Part shown: one piece after another, positions 33,022 through 47,363 of the stretch | Position numbering within the stretch: the first letter of the stretch is position 1 | Layout: every line of letters starts with the position of its first letter | NCBI GenBank assembly: GCA_035649275.1 | Contig: DASRJW010000024.1 | Coordinates: forward strand, 53,638 to 117,637 | DNA length: 64,000 bases | Direction: 5' to 3' | DNA from: Candidatus Krumholzibacteriia bacterium | GTDB lineage: Bacteria > Krumholzibacteriota > Krumholzibacteriia > G020349025 | Made by a program: the position numbers and the translations under genes | The notes under the pieces: generated by a model | What the model saw: only the letters and a program-made list of their open reading frames with translations | The model's database searches: none | What the model was told of the DNA's origin: nothing

Positions 33022-34391
33022 CACGGCGCCGGGCGCCGGCGCCACCGCCACCAGGTGCGCGGATCGAGCCTGCGGTAGTTGATGGTGGAGATCTCGCGCA
33101 CCGAGCGCCAGGTGAGCGCGGCGCCGAGGATGCCGAAGAGGATGTTCGCCGCCCACATGGACAGGAACGGCGACAGCAAGCGGCGGTCGGCCAGCTTCTC
33201 ACCCCCCGTGAGGAAGAGGTAGTAGACGAGGAAGCAGGCGATGCTGAAGGCGATGGCCATGGTCATGCCCGAGCGCCCCGAGCGCAGTGCCAAGGGGGCG
33301 CCGAGGAGGACGAACACCAGGCTCGCCGCCGGAATCGCGTACTTCTTGTGCGCTTCCACCTCGAGCTGACGGATGGCCCGGTCGTAGCCCTCGATGGAGG
33401 TGCGTTCCATGCGTGCATTGTCGCGCAGCCGCGCCTCGCTGCCGTTGGTCAAGCGTCCTGTTTTGACCAGACGGCGCGCCTCGAGGGACGAGTCGCGCCG
33501 CGCCGCATCGAGAAGGGCGAGCTTCGCCTCCATGGGCTTGCGGGACTGGCTGTCGACCCGCTCCAAGAGCTTGCTGATCTTGCCGCGCTTGTCGGCAATG
33601 GAGGCGTGGATCATGCCGAGGCTCATCTCCCGGTCGCCGCGGGACTTGCGATCGGTGTGCTGCAGCTGCGCCGCCACATCGTGGATCACCACCGTCTGCG
33701 AATCGAAACGGGTGACGCGGTAGTTGAGGCTGCCCTCTCCGGCCAGCTGATGCCACTCGCCGCCGTAGAGCTCGATCACGAGCGACTGCCCGCGATCGGC
33801 GAAGTACAGCTTGCCCCGCGGCGCCACCAGGATATCCGGACTCGTGCCCGGGCGTTCGCGCTGCACGCGGACGTGGCGGATCTCGTCGGAGTCCTCCTTC
33901 TTGTCGCCGATGTAGATCCGGTAGTTGGGGAAATCGTCCACGTAGATCCCCGGTTCGATGTTCACCGTCGGCCGCTTCTGCCCGATGTCGATGAGCAGTC
34001 CCGCCAGCCGGTGGTTCGATTCGGGGAGCACGTAGTTGTTGAACAGGATCATCAGACCACAGACGAAGGCGGCCGCGAACAGCACCGGGCACATGACGCG
34101 GTAGAGGCTCATTCCGGAGGCCTTGAGGGCGGTGATCTCGTGGTCCTGGGCCATCTGTCCGAAGGCCATCAGGGTGGCCACCAGGACCGCCATCGGCACG
34201 GAGAGTGCAAGAGTGTGCCCCAGGCTGAGCAAGAGGACTTCGGCGATCGTCAGCGGGGAGATGCCCTTGGCCAGGAAGTCGTCGAGGTAGCGCTTCAGGA
34301 CTTCGGTGAAGAGGACCCCGGTGGTGACGAAGAAGCCGAAGGCGAACGGCCCCAGGTGGCTCTTCAGGATGTAGCGGTCGATCGTTCGCAT
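33021..34391 (-). CDS. lptF: LPS export permease LptF
   Basis: A 456-aa YjgP/YjgQ family membrane protein. It starts MRTIDRYILKSHLGPFAFGF and contains the conserved second and third spans with VPMAVLVATLMAFGQMAQDHEITALKASG-type sequence (here about residues 70-100). The periplasmic part is longer than usual and includes a charged helical insertion (about 240-340, for example KRGKISKLLERVDSQSRKP). Spans near the C-terminus include AIPAASLVFVLLGAPLAL. ATG at 34391 has no obvious ribosome binding site, but the upstream extension has no family similarity. It diverges from sprA. Confidence 0.92.
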   Translation of the reverse strand: MRTIDRYILKSHLGPFAFGFFVTTGVLFTEVLKRYLDDFLAKGISPLTIAEVLLLSLGHTLALSVPMAVLVATLMAFGQMAQDHEITALKASGMSLYRVMCPVLFAAAFVCGLMILFNNYVLPESNHRLAGLLIDIGQKRPTVNIEPGIYVDDFPNYRIYIGDKKEDSDEIRHVRVQRERPGTSPDILVAPRGKLYFADRGQSLVIELYGGEWHQLAGEGSLNYRVTRFDSQTVVIHDVAAQLQHTDRKSRGDREMSLGMIHASIADKRGKISKLLERVDSQSRKPMEAKLALLDAARRDSSLEARRLVKTGRLTNGSEARLRDNARMERTSIEGYDRAIRQLEVEAHKKYAIPAASLVFVLLGAPLALRSGRSGMTMAIAFSIACFLVYYLFLTGGEKLADRRLLSPFLSMWAANILFGILGAALTWRSVREISTINYRRLDPRTWWRWRRRPAP

Positions 34392-34712
34392 CGCGCTAAG
34401 TCTTTGCAGTTGCACAGCTTGAGAGTCCTTAGCAGCGCCGCGAACCGTACCATGCCGGCCGCCGGGCCACAAGGGTTTCTCCCTGGCGGCAACGTCTCCA
34501 GCCGGCGAGCCCTGTGCACGGAAGTCGCGGGTGACCCCGAGCCAGCGACTTCAGGAAGTCCGAGCCGCTCCCGATTCGGGACCGGGTCACCACCCCAGGT
34601 GACCTCTCCGGTGGACTGCGCTGTCCTCCCGCAAGGACATGCCCTCGACACCGGCTCTCCCCTGAAACACCGCGATGGTCGCGCCGTGCCGGGTCTCCGG
34701 GTCGAGGGAGCC
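34392..34712. other. Divergent lptF/sprA intergenic region (321 bases)
   Basis: The gap must contain the promoters of lptF (minus) and sprA (plus). The clearest structure is a perfect 7-bp inverted repeat, GGTCACC and GGTGACC around a 6-base spacer, at 34585-34604. It could be an operator or hairpin. No strong -35/-10 pair stands out on either strand, and I see no small gene. Confidence 0.45.
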
Positions 34713-37700
34713 ATGGGTCGAGAGCGAGTGCGACAGAGCCGGAGATGGGTGCGACGCGCCACGGGCCTGGTAGTGGCGTGGGTGGCCCTGACGCTGCCGC
34801 TCGCCGCAGCGCGCGCCGCGCCGCCCGGAGTGCGCCTCGATTTCGATCAGCTCCTGGAGCGGCAGGAGCTGCGCCAGCACGGCATGCTCCTCGTGATCGG
34901 TCCTTCGGCGCGCCTGCGGGCGGAGTCGTTCGATGGCGAGGTGCTGCGCCAGGAACTGCAGTACAGTCCCACCACCGGCCTCGTCTTCGATGTGAGGGCT
35001 CCGGGGTTCTTGCCAGGACCGCCGGAGTACTACCTCTACGACGGCGCCTACTTCGTCTACGAGCCACGCGACTACAGCGCGCCCTACTTGCGCATCACCG
35101 CCTTGGCGCCCAGCGCGCAGCAGGATCAGCTCCTGGGGGAAAACCACGCCTGGGCGCTCGCGCATCTCCGCGCGCAGAACGTCGGGTCGCAGGCGCAGGT
35201 GGGCGGCGGCCAGGGCTTCGAGGTGACGGTGGTGAACTCGCTGCCCGGGCCGCTCTCCACCATGTTCGGCCGCGACGCCACCACGATCCGCGTCACCGGG
35301 CGCGAGAGCATCTCCTTCGCCGGCGAGTCGCGCCGCGTCAGCCCCTACATCGCCAGCGAGCAGGGCCGGGGCCAGAGCCTGTTCCCCAGGCTCGATATGG
35401 ACCAGGACCTGCAGGTGAAGCTGGAAGGAACGATCGGCGGCAAGGTCCACGTGGCGGTGGACCACAACAGCAGCGCTTTCGGTGTCGACGCGAACCGCGT
35501 CAACGTCTGGTACGAGGGCTACGAGGACGACATCATCCGCCGCATCGATCTGGGCGGCACCAACATGGCCATGCCCGGGTCGCGCCTCGTGGCGCCGCCG
35601 GGTTTCTCCCAAGGTGTCTTCGGCGTCAAGACCGACCTGCGTCTCGCCGGTCTCGACCTCACGGTGCTGGCGGCGAAGGAAGAGACCGAGGCGGAGACGC
35701 GGACGCTCACCCCGAGTGGCGGCTCGGCCACGGTCGTTCCCCTGGAGGAGAGGAACTACGTCCGCAACCGTTTCTTCTTCTACGAGCTCCCGGACACGAC
35801 GCGCTTCTATTACTCCTACGGCCTGGATCCAGGCTCGCAGGATGGGAACACCCTGGGGCAACTGATCGAACAGGCAGCTGCGCCGCGATTCAGGGTCTAC
35901 ATCGACGACAACAACGGTTTCGTGGAAAGCCGTAACCTGCTCGGCTATGCGGTGGCGAACCTCCCCGCCGGGCTCGACACCGTGGCGATGAACGCCACCT
36001 TCAACAGCACCCCCAATACTGCGCGCTGGCCCACTCAGGATCCGGGCGTGAACATCTACGATCCGAACTACCGAGTCGGCCACTGGCGCATTCTGCAAGC
36101 CGGGACCGACTTCGGCTGGGTGTTCTTCGACGCGAACGGCAAGAAGCTGGTCCTCGGCCTCTATCTCCTCAATGGGTCTCTGAACCCGAATGCGGCTCTC
36201 GCGGTGAGCTTCGACGACCCGCAGGGTAAGAAGGTGGGCAGCACGGATCCGGAGGTGAAGCCGAAGCTACGTCTCTTGCACCATCCCGACCAGGACGCGG
36301 ACTTCTACGGCCACCCCACCTCGCTCCTGATGATGCGCCACGTCTACTATCTGGGCACGACAGGCATCCAGGACCTGGAGCTCAGCATCGAGACACAGGT
36401 CCCCGGCGACCTCACACCGGCGGCGCCAGACAACCTCCCTCAGTCCACCTACCTGCACATGTTCGGCCTGGACGAGCTGGACCAGGCCAACCGGCCTGGG
36501 CCCGATGGTCTTTTCGACACCCACCGGGCCAACCTCCTGGACGAGGACAACGGCTTCCTCTTCATGCCGGGTCTGCGGCCCTTCTCGCCCCCCGAAGACA
36601 TCGTGGTCCGGCGCCTGATCGATGCCGGGGTGCCGGAAGACAGCGCCTCGACCGACAGGGAGCGTCTCTTCGGCTCGGCGGAGGTCGTGGATTCGCGCCT
36701 CTACACCTTGAAGGACACCGACCAGACCCTCCCGACCAACCACTACCGGTTGCTCGTGACCACCCGCGGCACGGAGACCCAGATCGTCTTGCAGCAGGAC
36801 ATCATCGAGGGCAGCGACGTCGTGCGCCTCGACGGGCGCACCCTCGTCCGCGGCGTGGATTACGACATCGAGCCCGTGGCCGGCGGCAAGATCACCTTCA
36901 AGGGCCAGGTGCTGAACGAGATCTCGCCGAGTTCCCGCATCGAGGTGAGCTACGCCTTCCGCCCCCTTCTCGGCACCGGGCAGGCGACGCTCCTCGGCAT
37001 GAGCGGCAAGTACGACTTCGGGCCCCGGGGCTACTTGGCGGCTCTTGCGTTGTGGGAATCGCGGCGTTCCTTCTCGCGCCAGCCCCAGCTCGGTGACGAG
37101 CCGAGCCGCAACCTGGTGGGGGACGTCAACCTCAACCTGCGTTTCCAGCCCGGCTTCCTGACCCGGCTCGCCGATCTGCTGCCCTTCACCCGCACCAACG
37201 CCGCGAGCAGCATCGCCATGGCCGCGGAAGTCGCGGTGTCGAAGCCGGACCCGAACACGAAGAACACCGCTTTCGTCGAGGACATGGAAAGCTCCGACAC
37301 CTCGGACCGGGTGGCGAGCAGCCGGGAGGCCTGGAGCTGGGCCGCGTTGCCCGACCCGACGGCGGCGCCCGTGGATACGCTGAACCGCATCCCCACCTAC
37401 TACTACAACCCCACCGGCCGGGTGAAACGGGGCCACTTGAACCCCACCTTGCCGGAGGACGAGGCGAACGACGGCCTCACCGTGCTCGAGCTCGGCTTCG
37501 ACCGCGACCAGGTCACCAACCTGCTCACCAGCGAGCCCTTCCGCGGCCCGTTGCTCTGGGCCGGGGTGGAATCCGCCTTCCCCGGCAACGGCCTCGACCT
37601 GTCCCAGACGCGGACCCTCGAGTTCTGGCTCAATGACGGCATCGCCGACCCGACGGGCCGGCGCGGCCGCATGCACATCGACTTCGGCGACATCAGCGAG

Positions 37701-40700
37701 GACTTCGTCTTCTTCCCCAACAACCCCAACCGCCCGGGCGGCGGCGGCCCGCTCTCGCAGCCGAACTTCAATCGCGAGGCGGAGACGCCGTTCCAGTTCA
37801 TCGCCACCACCGACGACATGGGCTGGAACGGCAAGCAGGACGATTGCCCGCCGCCGAGCAGCGAGCGCTACCCGCGCGGGTCGGACTGCCACCGGCCGGA
37901 CCATTACGTTCCGGCGACAGGGCAGTACCCCTTCGCCAACGGCACCGAGCTCGACAACCGCTACGACACCGAGGACATCAACGGCGACGGCGTCTGGGAC
38001 ACGAAGAACAGCTTCTTCCGCGTCGACTTGAACCTGGCGGACCTGACCTACATCGACCCGGGCACGGACATCAGCCCCACCTACGCCAACGACCCCAACA
38101 TCGACCCGAAGCTCAAGCCCGGCTTCCAGGGCTGGCGGCACTACCGGATCGACTTCCAGTCCTTGTTGCGGGATTCGCTCTACGAGATCGTGGTGGGTCC
38201 GGGAGAGCGGCCGCCGCAGCTCACGCAGGTCCGCTATCTCCGCATCTGGTTCGACGATCCCCAGGCGCCGGCGGATCCGGCCCAGCAGCTGTGGACGCTC
38301 TACAACTACCAGCTCTTCGACTTCAAGTTCACCGGCAACCAGTGGCTGCAGCTCGGGGTGCACGGCACCGATGCTTCCCGGCTCGACCCCCAACCCTTCG
38401 ACGAGATCTACACAGTGAGCGTCATCAACAACAAGGACAACCCGGAGTACACCATCCCCCCGGACGCGGACCTCGTGGACACCGCGGGCGTGCAGGCGCG
38501 GGAGCAAGCGCTCCGCCTCGTCTTCGACAACCTGAAGCCCGGTCACGAGATGGTGGCGCAGAAGACGAACCCTCTGGGGCGGCCCACGGACTACACGCTC
38601 TACAACCGCATGAACTTCTTCACCAACCTGGAGTCCGACTTCGCCGACTCCGTGGAAGTCTTCTTCCGCATGGGGTCCGACTCGCTCAACTTCTACGAGG
38701 TGGCCCGGCCGCTGCTCGGCGTCCGCGGCTGGCAGGAAACGATCTTCGATCTGCGGACCTTGACCGATCTCAAGTTCCCCGAGGACGTGGGCGTGCCCGT
38801 GGACACCCTCACCCTCGCCGGCCGTCCGGTGGTGCAAGTGCGGCGCTTCGTGCAGGACATCGCCAATCCATCCGTCACCTTGAAGATCACCCGGCGGGGG
38901 AACCCGAGCCTGAAACAGGTGTCGCGCCACTTCGTCGGCGTGCGCCACCTGCGGCCGGCTTCGGATCTCGGGGCCGCACCGGTATCGGGGGATTTCTGGT
39001 TCAACAACGTGCGCCTCGAGGATCCGAAGCGCGAGGTGGGGACGGCGCAGATCTACGGCGTGCAGGGCAACGTCGCCGACGTCTTCGATTTCAACGCCAC
39101 CCTCTCCACTCGAGACGCCGATTTCCTCGGTCTCCGGCAGCGCACCGGCACGGGGAGCGATCTCTACAATTTCCAGAACAGCTACAAGATCCCCGACGTG
39201 TCCCGGCTCATCCCGACGCTCGGCTTGACCATCCCGCTCAGCTACACCCTGGCCCGGGACGTGAGCCGCCCGAAGTTCTCCACCTCCAGCGACACGGAGA
39301 ACGATGCCGAGCGCGCCGACGAGCAGCGTACCGAGAGCGTGCGACGGGGGTTCGGTCTGTCGCTGCAGAAGAAGCCGTCGAAGTTCTTCCTCTTCAAGCC
39401 CACGCTGGACCGCCTCACCTTCGCCTACAACGAGTCGCACACCGAGCGCCGCAGCTTCACCAGCCGCGACACCTCGGCGTCCTGGTCGCAGAACCTGAAC
39501 TACGACCTCTCGCCCAAGGCGAGGAACATCCCGCTCTTCTTCCGGCAGCAGCTCAATCTCCTGCCCACCAACGTCAAGTTCGGGGCGCAGCATCAGAACA
39601 GCCGCAGCCTGATCTACACCAGCAGCGGCAGCAGCGGTGGATCGCTGCAGCCGCGCCCGGTGGTGAGCGCGCGCTCCTTCAACTGGAACGCCGCCGCCGC
39701 CATGCGGCCGCTGCAGATGCTCAACGTGCAATACAGCTTCAACGAGTCCCGCGACTACCGCGAGGCGCATCCGGACAACGAGGAAGAGCGGGTCAGGTTG
39801 GGGAGCTTCGACTTCGGCATCCCCACCGGGCGCGGCGAAGGCATCTCCTTGGACCTGAGCCCGCGCTTGTTCCAGTACTCCTACTCCGCCAACTACGCCG
39901 ATCGCCGCACCGTGCAGGTGGAGCAGACGACCGGCGCGCCGCGTCCCGACGTGCACCAGCTCTTGAGCGGGCGCACGCACCGGGTCAACTTCGATTTCAA
40001 GCTGCACCGGCGGCTCGCCTCGCTCTTCGGTGGCGCCCCGCGGCCAGTGGTGCCGCCCGGGTCGGGGGAGATGCCCGAGGGGGAGCGGCAGTTCGGCGGT
40101 GCCGAAGAGGGGGCCGAGCCCCCGCCACCTCAGGGTGGGCCCGGCGAACCGCCGCCACCGCAACAGCAGCAGCCGCCGCCCGGCCCCGGAGCGCCCGGCA
40201 GCCCGCCGGGGCAGCAGGCTCCGCCCGAGAGCCTGCAGGCGGCACCACCGCCGCGACGCCTGCCCAACCCGCTGCGGCCGCTGTTCCGCTTCATCGGCGG
40301 CATCGACGCGGTCAAGGTCGAGGCGAGCGACAGCCGCAGCGCCAGCTACGTCGGCGCTCCCCAGGAAGCGAACTACATGTATCGCTTCGGATTCAGCACC
40401 GACACTGGGATTCCCGGCTACAGCGAACCGTCGCCCGTCAACACGACGCGGACCCTCAACCTGAACACCGCCGTCCCGCTCCGCGGCGCGCTGCGCGTCA
40501 CCCTGCGCTACGGCCTGCGGGCCAACGACATCGAGAGCCGCTCGGGGCAGGACGCGCTGCTCCGCATCAACGTCGATTCCAGCCGGGAGACCAACTTCCC
40601 GAGCGCCGAGCTCAGCATCAACGACCTGCAGAAGTTGCGCATCTTCGGCTCGAAGCTGCAGCGCTCGACGCTCACCATGGTGTACAACCGCACGGCCTCG

Positions 40701-41219
40701 GAGCGCTTCAGCCAGGACACCGACGCCGTGGGCACCGAGACGCAGTCGAACCGGCGCGAATCGTCCACCACCCTGATCACCGCCAACTGGACCGGGCAAT
40801 GGTCCGGTGGCACGGCGACGACCCTCTCCCTCAACCAGACCTCGGGCGAGGAGGAGACGGTGGGCCAGCGGACCACGAACACCCGGCGCGCGATCACCGG
40901 GACCATGCGCTTCAAGGTCGCCCCGAAGGGCGGCTTGCGCCTGCCCTTCATCGGCGCCCTCAAGACCGGCCTGGACGTGCAGCTCAACGGCTCCTACAAC
41001 CGGGATTCGGGCGAGCTCTTCAACAACCCCGACGATCCGAGCGTCTCCATCCCGCAGCGCCAAACGAGCGCCATCGCGGCGGGCGCTCGCGGCGACTTCA
41101 CCCTCTCCCGCAGCATGACGAGCGGCGTGGAGATGGGCTACACGCGGAGCCGCGACGAGAAGAACAACCAGACGGTGAGCACCTTCCGCCTCGGCTTCAA
41201 CTTGACCTTCCTCTTCTAG
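34713..41219 (+). CDS. sprA: Giant outer-membrane translocon protein SprA
   Basis: A 2168-aa member of the SprA family, in Bacteroidota the very large beta-barrel channel of the type IX secretion system. The first about 30 residues are an Arg-rich signal peptide ([19 protein letters not shown]). Family-like segments include [70 protein letters not shown] and many alternating barrel strands to the C-terminal [11 protein letters not shown], which ends in Phe as BAM substrates do. Residues about 1785-1850 form a Pro/Gln/Gly-rich low-complexity insertion. The length is slightly below the about 2400 residues usual in Bacteroidota. ATG 34713 has GAGGGAG very close, and GTG 34728 or 34749 are alternatives. 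Other type IX core genes are not in this window. Confidence 0.88.
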   Translation: MGRERVRQSRRWVRRATGLVVAWVALTLPLAAARAAPPGVRLDFDQLLERQELRQHGMLLVIGPSARLRAESFDGEVLRQELQYSPTTGLVFDVRAPGFLPGPPEYYLYDGAYFVYEPRDYSAPYLRITALAPSAQQDQLLGENHAWALAHLRAQNVGSQAQVGGGQGFEVTVVNSLPGPLSTMFGRDATTIRVTGRESISFAGESRRVSPYIASEQGRGQSLFPRLDMDQDLQVKLEGTIGGKVHVAVDHNSSAFGVDANRVNVWYEGYEDDIIRRIDLGGTNMAMPGSRLVAPPGFSQGVFGVKTDLRLAGLDLTVLAAKEETEAETRTLTPSGGSATVVPLEERNYVRNRFFFYELPDTTRFYYSYGLDPGSQDGNTLGQLIEQAAAPRFRVYIDDNNGFVESRNLLGYAVANLPAGLDTVAMNATFNSTPNTARWPTQDPGVNIYDPNYRVGHWRILQAGTDFGWVFFDANGKKLVLGLYLLNGSLNPNAALAVSFDDPQGKKVGSTDPEVKPKLRLLHHPDQDADFYGHPTSLLMMRHVYYLGTTGIQDLELSIETQVPGDLTPAAPDNLPQSTYLHMFGLDELDQANRPGPDGLFDTHRANLLDEDNGFLFMPGLRPFSPPEDIVVRRLIDAGVPEDSASTDRERLFGSAEVVDSRLYTLKDTDQTLPTNHYRLLVTTRGTETQIVLQQDIIEGSDVVRLDGRTLVRGVDYDIEPVAGGKITFKGQVLNEISPSSRIEVSYAFRPLLGTGQATLLGMSGKYDFGPRGYLAALALWESRRSFSRQPQLGDEPSRNLVGDVNLNLRFQPGFLTRLADLLPFTRTNAASSIAMAAEVAVSKPDPNTKNTAFVEDMESSDTSDRVASSREAWSWAALPDPTAAPVDTLNRIPTYYYNPTGRVKRGHLNPTLPEDEANDGLTVLELGFDRDQVTNLLTSEPFRGPLLWAGVESAFPGNGLDLSQTRTLEFWLNDGIADPTGRRGRMHIDFGDISEDFVFFPNNPNRPGGGGPLSQPNFNREAETPFQFIATTDDMGWNGKQDDCPPPSSERYPRGSDCHRPDHYVPATGQYPFANGTELDNRYDTEDINGDGVWDTKNSFFRVDLNLADLTYIDPGTDISPTYANDPNIDPKLKPGFQGWRHYRIDFQSLLRDSLYEIVVGPGERPPQLTQVRYLRIWFDDPQAPADPAQQLWTLYNYQLFDFKFTGNQWLQLGVHGTDASRLDPQPFDEIYTVSVINNKDNPEYTIPPDADLVDTAGVQAREQALRLVFDNLKPGHEMVAQKTNPLGRPTDYTLYNRMNFFTNLESDFADSVEVFFRMGSDSLNFYEVARPLLGVRGWQETIFDLRTLTDLKFPEDVGVPVDTLTLAGRPVVQVRRFVQDIANPSVTLKITRRGNPSLKQVSRHFVGVRHLRPASDLGAAPVSGDFWFNNVRLEDPKREVGTAQIYGVQGNVADVFDFNATLSTRDADFLGLRQRTGTGSDLYNFQNSYKIPDVSRLIPTLGLTIPLSYTLARDVSRPKFSTSSDTENDAERADEQRTESVRRGFGLSLQKKPSKFFLFKPTLDRLTFAYNESHTERRSFTSRDTSASWSQNLNYDLSPKARNIPLFFRQQLNLLPTNVKFGAQHQNSRSLIYTSSGSSGGSLQPRPVVSARSFNWNAAAAMRPLQMLNVQYSFNESRDYREAHPDNEEERVRLGSFDFGIPTGRGEGISLDLSPRLFQYSYSANYADRRTVQVEQTTGAPRPDVHQLLSGRTHRVNFDFKLHRRLASLFGGAPRPVVPPGSGEMPEGERQFGGAEEGAEPPPPQGGPGEPPPPQQQQPPPGPGAPGSPPGQQAPPESLQAAPPPRRLPNPLRPLFRFIGGIDAVKVEASDSRSASYVGAPQEANYMYRFGFSTDTGIPGYSEPSPVNTTRTLNLNTAVPLRGALRVTLRYGLRANDIESRSGQDALLRINVDSSRETNFPSAELSINDLQKLRIFGSKLQRSTLTMVYNRTASERFSQDTDAVGTETQSNRRESSTTLITANWTGQWSGGTATTLSLNQTSGEEETVGQRTTNTRRAITGTMRFKVAPKGGLRLPFIGALKTGLDVQLNGSYNRDSGELFNNPDDPSVSIPQRQTSAIAAGARGDFTLSRSMTSGVEMGYTRSRDEKNNQTVSTFRLGFNLTFLF

Positions 41220-41317
41220 TGAGGACCGCGGCCCGCGTGGTGGGGGAGCAGCTAGGCGCTGCCCGAGGCGCGCCAGTTCTTGCCAAAGAGCCGGTATCCT
41301 TGCTACCCTCCGCGCTC

Positions 41318-42569
41318 GTGCACGTGCGACCCGCCACCTTGCCGTCCAGCGCCTGGACCCCACCGCGCGACGCGCCAGCCCAACTCATTCTCGAAGAGGG
41401 GACTCGTTTTGGCGGCCGGGCCTTCGGCGCGCCCGGGCCCGTGGTCGGCGAGGTCTGCTTCAACACCGGCATGTGCGGGTACCAAGAAATCCTCACCGAT
41501 CCTTCCTACGCCCAGCAGATCGTGGTCATGACCGCGCCGCAGGTGGGGAACTACGGCATCGCCCCCTTCGACGACGAATCCCGCGCCCCGCAGGTGGCGG
41601 GATTCGTGGTGCGTGCCCTGTCGCGCCCACACAACTGGAGGAGCGTCGAGAGCCTCGACGCCTACCTCGAGCGCCACGGCATCCCCGGGCTCTACGACGT
41701 GGACACACGGGCGCTCACCCGCCTGCTTCGCGAGCGCGGCTCGCAGCGTGGCAGCCTCGGGCCCGGGTCGGCGCCGGAAACGGAGCTGCACCAGGCGGCG
41801 CTCGCCTGGCCCGGCCTGGAGCATGCAGACCTGGCCGCAGTGGTGACCTGCAAGGAGCCCTACCGGCTCCTGCCAGGGCCCGAAGCGGGACCGGCGGACC
41901 TGCGGCTCTCGGCCTACGAGCGCGCCCCGGACGAAGGCGCCAACGGCGAGGGACTGCACGTCGTGGTCTACGACTTCGGGGTGAAGCGCAACATCTTGCA
42001 CCGTCTGCTGGCGCGGGGCTGCCGGCTCACCGTGGTGCCGGCGCACTGGCCGGCGGCGGCAGCGCTCGACCTGGCGCCGGACGGCATCCTCCTCTCCAAT
42101 GGTCCCGGCGATCCTGCTGCGGTGGGTTACGGCATCGAAGCGGTGCGCGGTCTCCTCGGCCGGGTGCCGCTCTTCGGCATCTGCCTCGGACACCAGATCC
42201 TCGGACTCGCTCTCGGCGGGCGCACCTACAAGCTCAAGTTCGGCCATCGAGGGGTCAACCATCCGGTGCACGACAAGAGCACCGGCAAGGTGCGGATCAC
42301 GACGCAGAATCACGGCTTCGCCCTGGATCCCGAGTCTCTCGCCCGGCTGCCCCTCGACATCACCGAGGTGAGCCTGAACGACGGCACCGTCGAAGGGCTG
42401 CGGCACCGCGAGCTGCCGGTGTTCTCCGTGCAGTACCACCCGGAAGCGGCGCCGGGCCCGCACGACAACGACGGTCTCTTCGATCGCTTCCTGCGCCTCG
42501 CGGCCGCCCACGCCGGTCTCGCGTTGCCGGAGCGCCAGCCGGCGCCGGCCGTGTCGGCGGGTGGTGCGG

Positions 42570-42583
<14 letters not shown>
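41318..42583 (+). CDS. carA: Carbamoyl-phosphate synthase small (glutaminase) subunit
   Basis: A subunit of about 420 aa that hydrolyses glutamine and passes ammonia to CarB for carbamoyl phosphate, the precursor of arginine and pyrimidines. The N-terminal CPSase_sm domain shows [34 protein letters not shown] and PQVGNYG. The class I glutaminase domain has the catalytic Cys in [16 protein letters not shown] and the His-Glu pair in [14 protein letters not shown]. The start is uncertain. GTG 41318 lies almost on the predicted transcription start (TTGCCA at 41280, TACCCT at 41304), and TTG 41339 is an alternative. The 3' end overlaps carB by 14 bases. Confidence 0.95.
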
Positions 42584-45835
<3,252 letters not shown>

Positions 45836-45839
<4 letters not shown>

Positions 45840-46762
45840 GACGGTGTGCCCTCGCCGTGCTCATGCTGCTCGCGGCGGCCGGAGCTTGTGGCAGCAGCGC
45901 GCCGCCCCCCACACCGCCGCCGGCCCCGGACGGGGCTCGCGCCTTCCAACATCTGGAAGCACAGGTTGCTTGCGGCCCGCGGGTGCCGGGAAGCGCGGCC
46001 GCCGCCTGCTGCCGCCGCTACATCCTGGCGCACCTCGAGCGCCGGGCGGAGAAGCTCGGCCTGCAGGAGTTCCGCCTCGCCGATCCGTACGGCACCGATT
46101 CGCTGCAACTCGTCAACATCCTGGCGCATTTCCATCCCGAGCGCCCGGCGCGCGTTCTCCTCGCCGCACACTACGACTCGCGCCCCCGCGCCGATCGCGA
46201 CAGCGGCGCGGCACAGTCGCTGCCCGTGCCCGGTGCCAACGACGGCGCCAGCGGTGTGGCGGTGCTCCTCGAAGTGGCCGAAGCCCTCGGGAGCTGGGAT
46301 CCGGGAGTCGGCGTCGACCTCGTCTTCTTCGACGGCGAGGACTACGGCAAAGAGGGAGAGGTGCAGCACTATCTGCTCGGCTCCCGCCATTTCGCCGCCA
46401 CCATGGGCGCGTACCGGCCCCGCGCCATGCTGCTCCTCGACATGGTGGGAGACGCGGACCTGCACATTCGCATGGAGGAGAACTCGCTGCGAGCGGCGCC
46501 GGCGTTGACACGCCTGGTCTTCGCCGTGGCCGAATCCTTGGGAGCGAAGTCATTCGTCTCCGCTCCCGGCCCTGCCGTCTACGACGACCACATGCACTTC
46601 CTGCTCCAGCGCATCCCGGCAGTCGACCTCATCGATCTCGATTACCCCGCCTGGCACACGACGCGCGACCTGCCGGCGGCATGCAGCCCGGCGAGCTTGG
46701 AGGAGGTGGCGCGGGTGGTGCTGCACGTCCTGCAGCGCCTGGGACGCGGTTCTGGAGCCTGA
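45836..46762 (+). CDS. M28-family zinc peptidase/glutaminyl cyclase-like lipoprotein
   Basis: A 308-aa exported protein. TTG at 45836 follows GAGGAG and gives a signal with a lipobox-like end ([13 protein letters not shown]), then a Pro-rich spacer. The metal ligands of M28 enzymes are present in order: His in [10 protein letters not shown], Asp in PGANDGASG, Glu pair in FFDGEDYG, Asp in [10 protein letters not shown] and His in YPAWHTTRD. Relatives include aminopeptidases and glutaminyl-peptide cyclotransferases, which share this fold, and sequence alone does not separate them. It is translationally coupled to carB by TTGA, an odd pairing of a nucleotide-pathway enzyme with a periplasmic lipoprotein. 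Confidence 0.87.
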
Positions 46763-46816
46763 GGGAGGGGGGGGCTTGCCAGGCCAGGCCCGATGGGCTT
46801 AAGGTGACCGGGGTTG

Positions 46817-46843
46817 AGTGGGTTCGCGGACCCACTTTTTTTT
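46817..46843 (+). terminator. Intrinsic terminator between the carAB and rimP-nusA operons
   Basis: A 7-bp stem, AGTGGGT pairing with ACCCACT around TCGCGG, runs into eight T residues. It is the most canonical Rho-independent terminator in this window. Being only 17 bases before the rimP start, it may also act as a leader attenuator of the nusA operon. Confidence 0.8.
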
Positions 46844-46860
46844 GGCATCAGAGGAGGCCC

Positions 46861-47358
46861 ATGGCGGCTACGCTCCCCTCCGGGCTCCTCGAACGCATCG
46901 AGCACGAGCTTGCGTCTCTCGGCTTCGAGTGCATCGAAGTCACGTTCGCCGTCGAGTCGGGCCGCCGCATCCTGCGCGTGACCCTGGATGCACCGGGCGG
47001 CGTATTGCTCGAGCAGTGCGCGCAAGCGAGCCGGGCGGTGGGCCCGCTCCTCGATTCCTGCGCCGACCTCCCGGCCGGGTACTATCTCGAGGTGTCGTCG
47101 CCCGGGATCAACCGGCCGCTGACCAAGCCGGAACACTTCCGGCGCTTTCGCGGCGAACCGGCGAAGTTGCGCCTGCGGGAAGCGGTGGACGGCGGTGCCT
47201 CCGTGACCGGCGTGCTCGGAGCGCTGGAAGACGACGTGCTCTGCGTGGAGACGACCCAGGGCGAACGCCGGATCCCTCTGGCGCAGATCGCCAAGGCGCG
47301 ACTGCACCGGGATCTGGGGCAGGATCTCAAAGGCGGGCGCCGCAGCGCCCCAAGGTGA
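46861..47358 (+). CDS. rimP: Ribosome maturation factor RimP
   Basis: A 165-aa cytoplasmic factor for 30S subunit assembly. The N-terminal domain has the ELASLGFECIEVTF start and the conserved YYLEVSSPGINRPLTKPEHFRRF block, followed by a C-terminal SH3-like domain. ATG at 46861 follows GAGGAGG. It is the first gene of the conserved rimP-nusA-infB-rbfA-truB operon and is 5 bases from nusA. Confidence 0.93.
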   Translation: MAATLPSGLLERIEHELASLGFECIEVTFAVESGRRILRVTLDAPGGVLLEQCAQASRAVGPLLDSCADLPAGYYLEVSSPGINRPLTKPEHFRRFRGEPAKLRLREAVDGGASVTGVLGALEDDVLCVETTQGERRIPLAQIAKARLHRDLGQDLKGGRRSAPR

Positions 47359-47363
47359 AGGAT

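Noticed and set aside
40130-40230. Repetitive CCGCC/CAGCAG tract considered as a CRISPR-like or microsatellite array
   Set aside because: It is in frame within sprA and encodes the Pro/Gln-rich insertion; no repeat-spacer structure is present.
36267-41363. A minus-strand open frame of nearly 1700 codons opposite sprA
   Set aside because: It is the mirror of a high-GC gene with strong codon bias. It has low-complexity Val/Glu/Arg/Gly composition, no ribosome binding site and no recognisable domain, while the plus strand gives clear SprA similarity.
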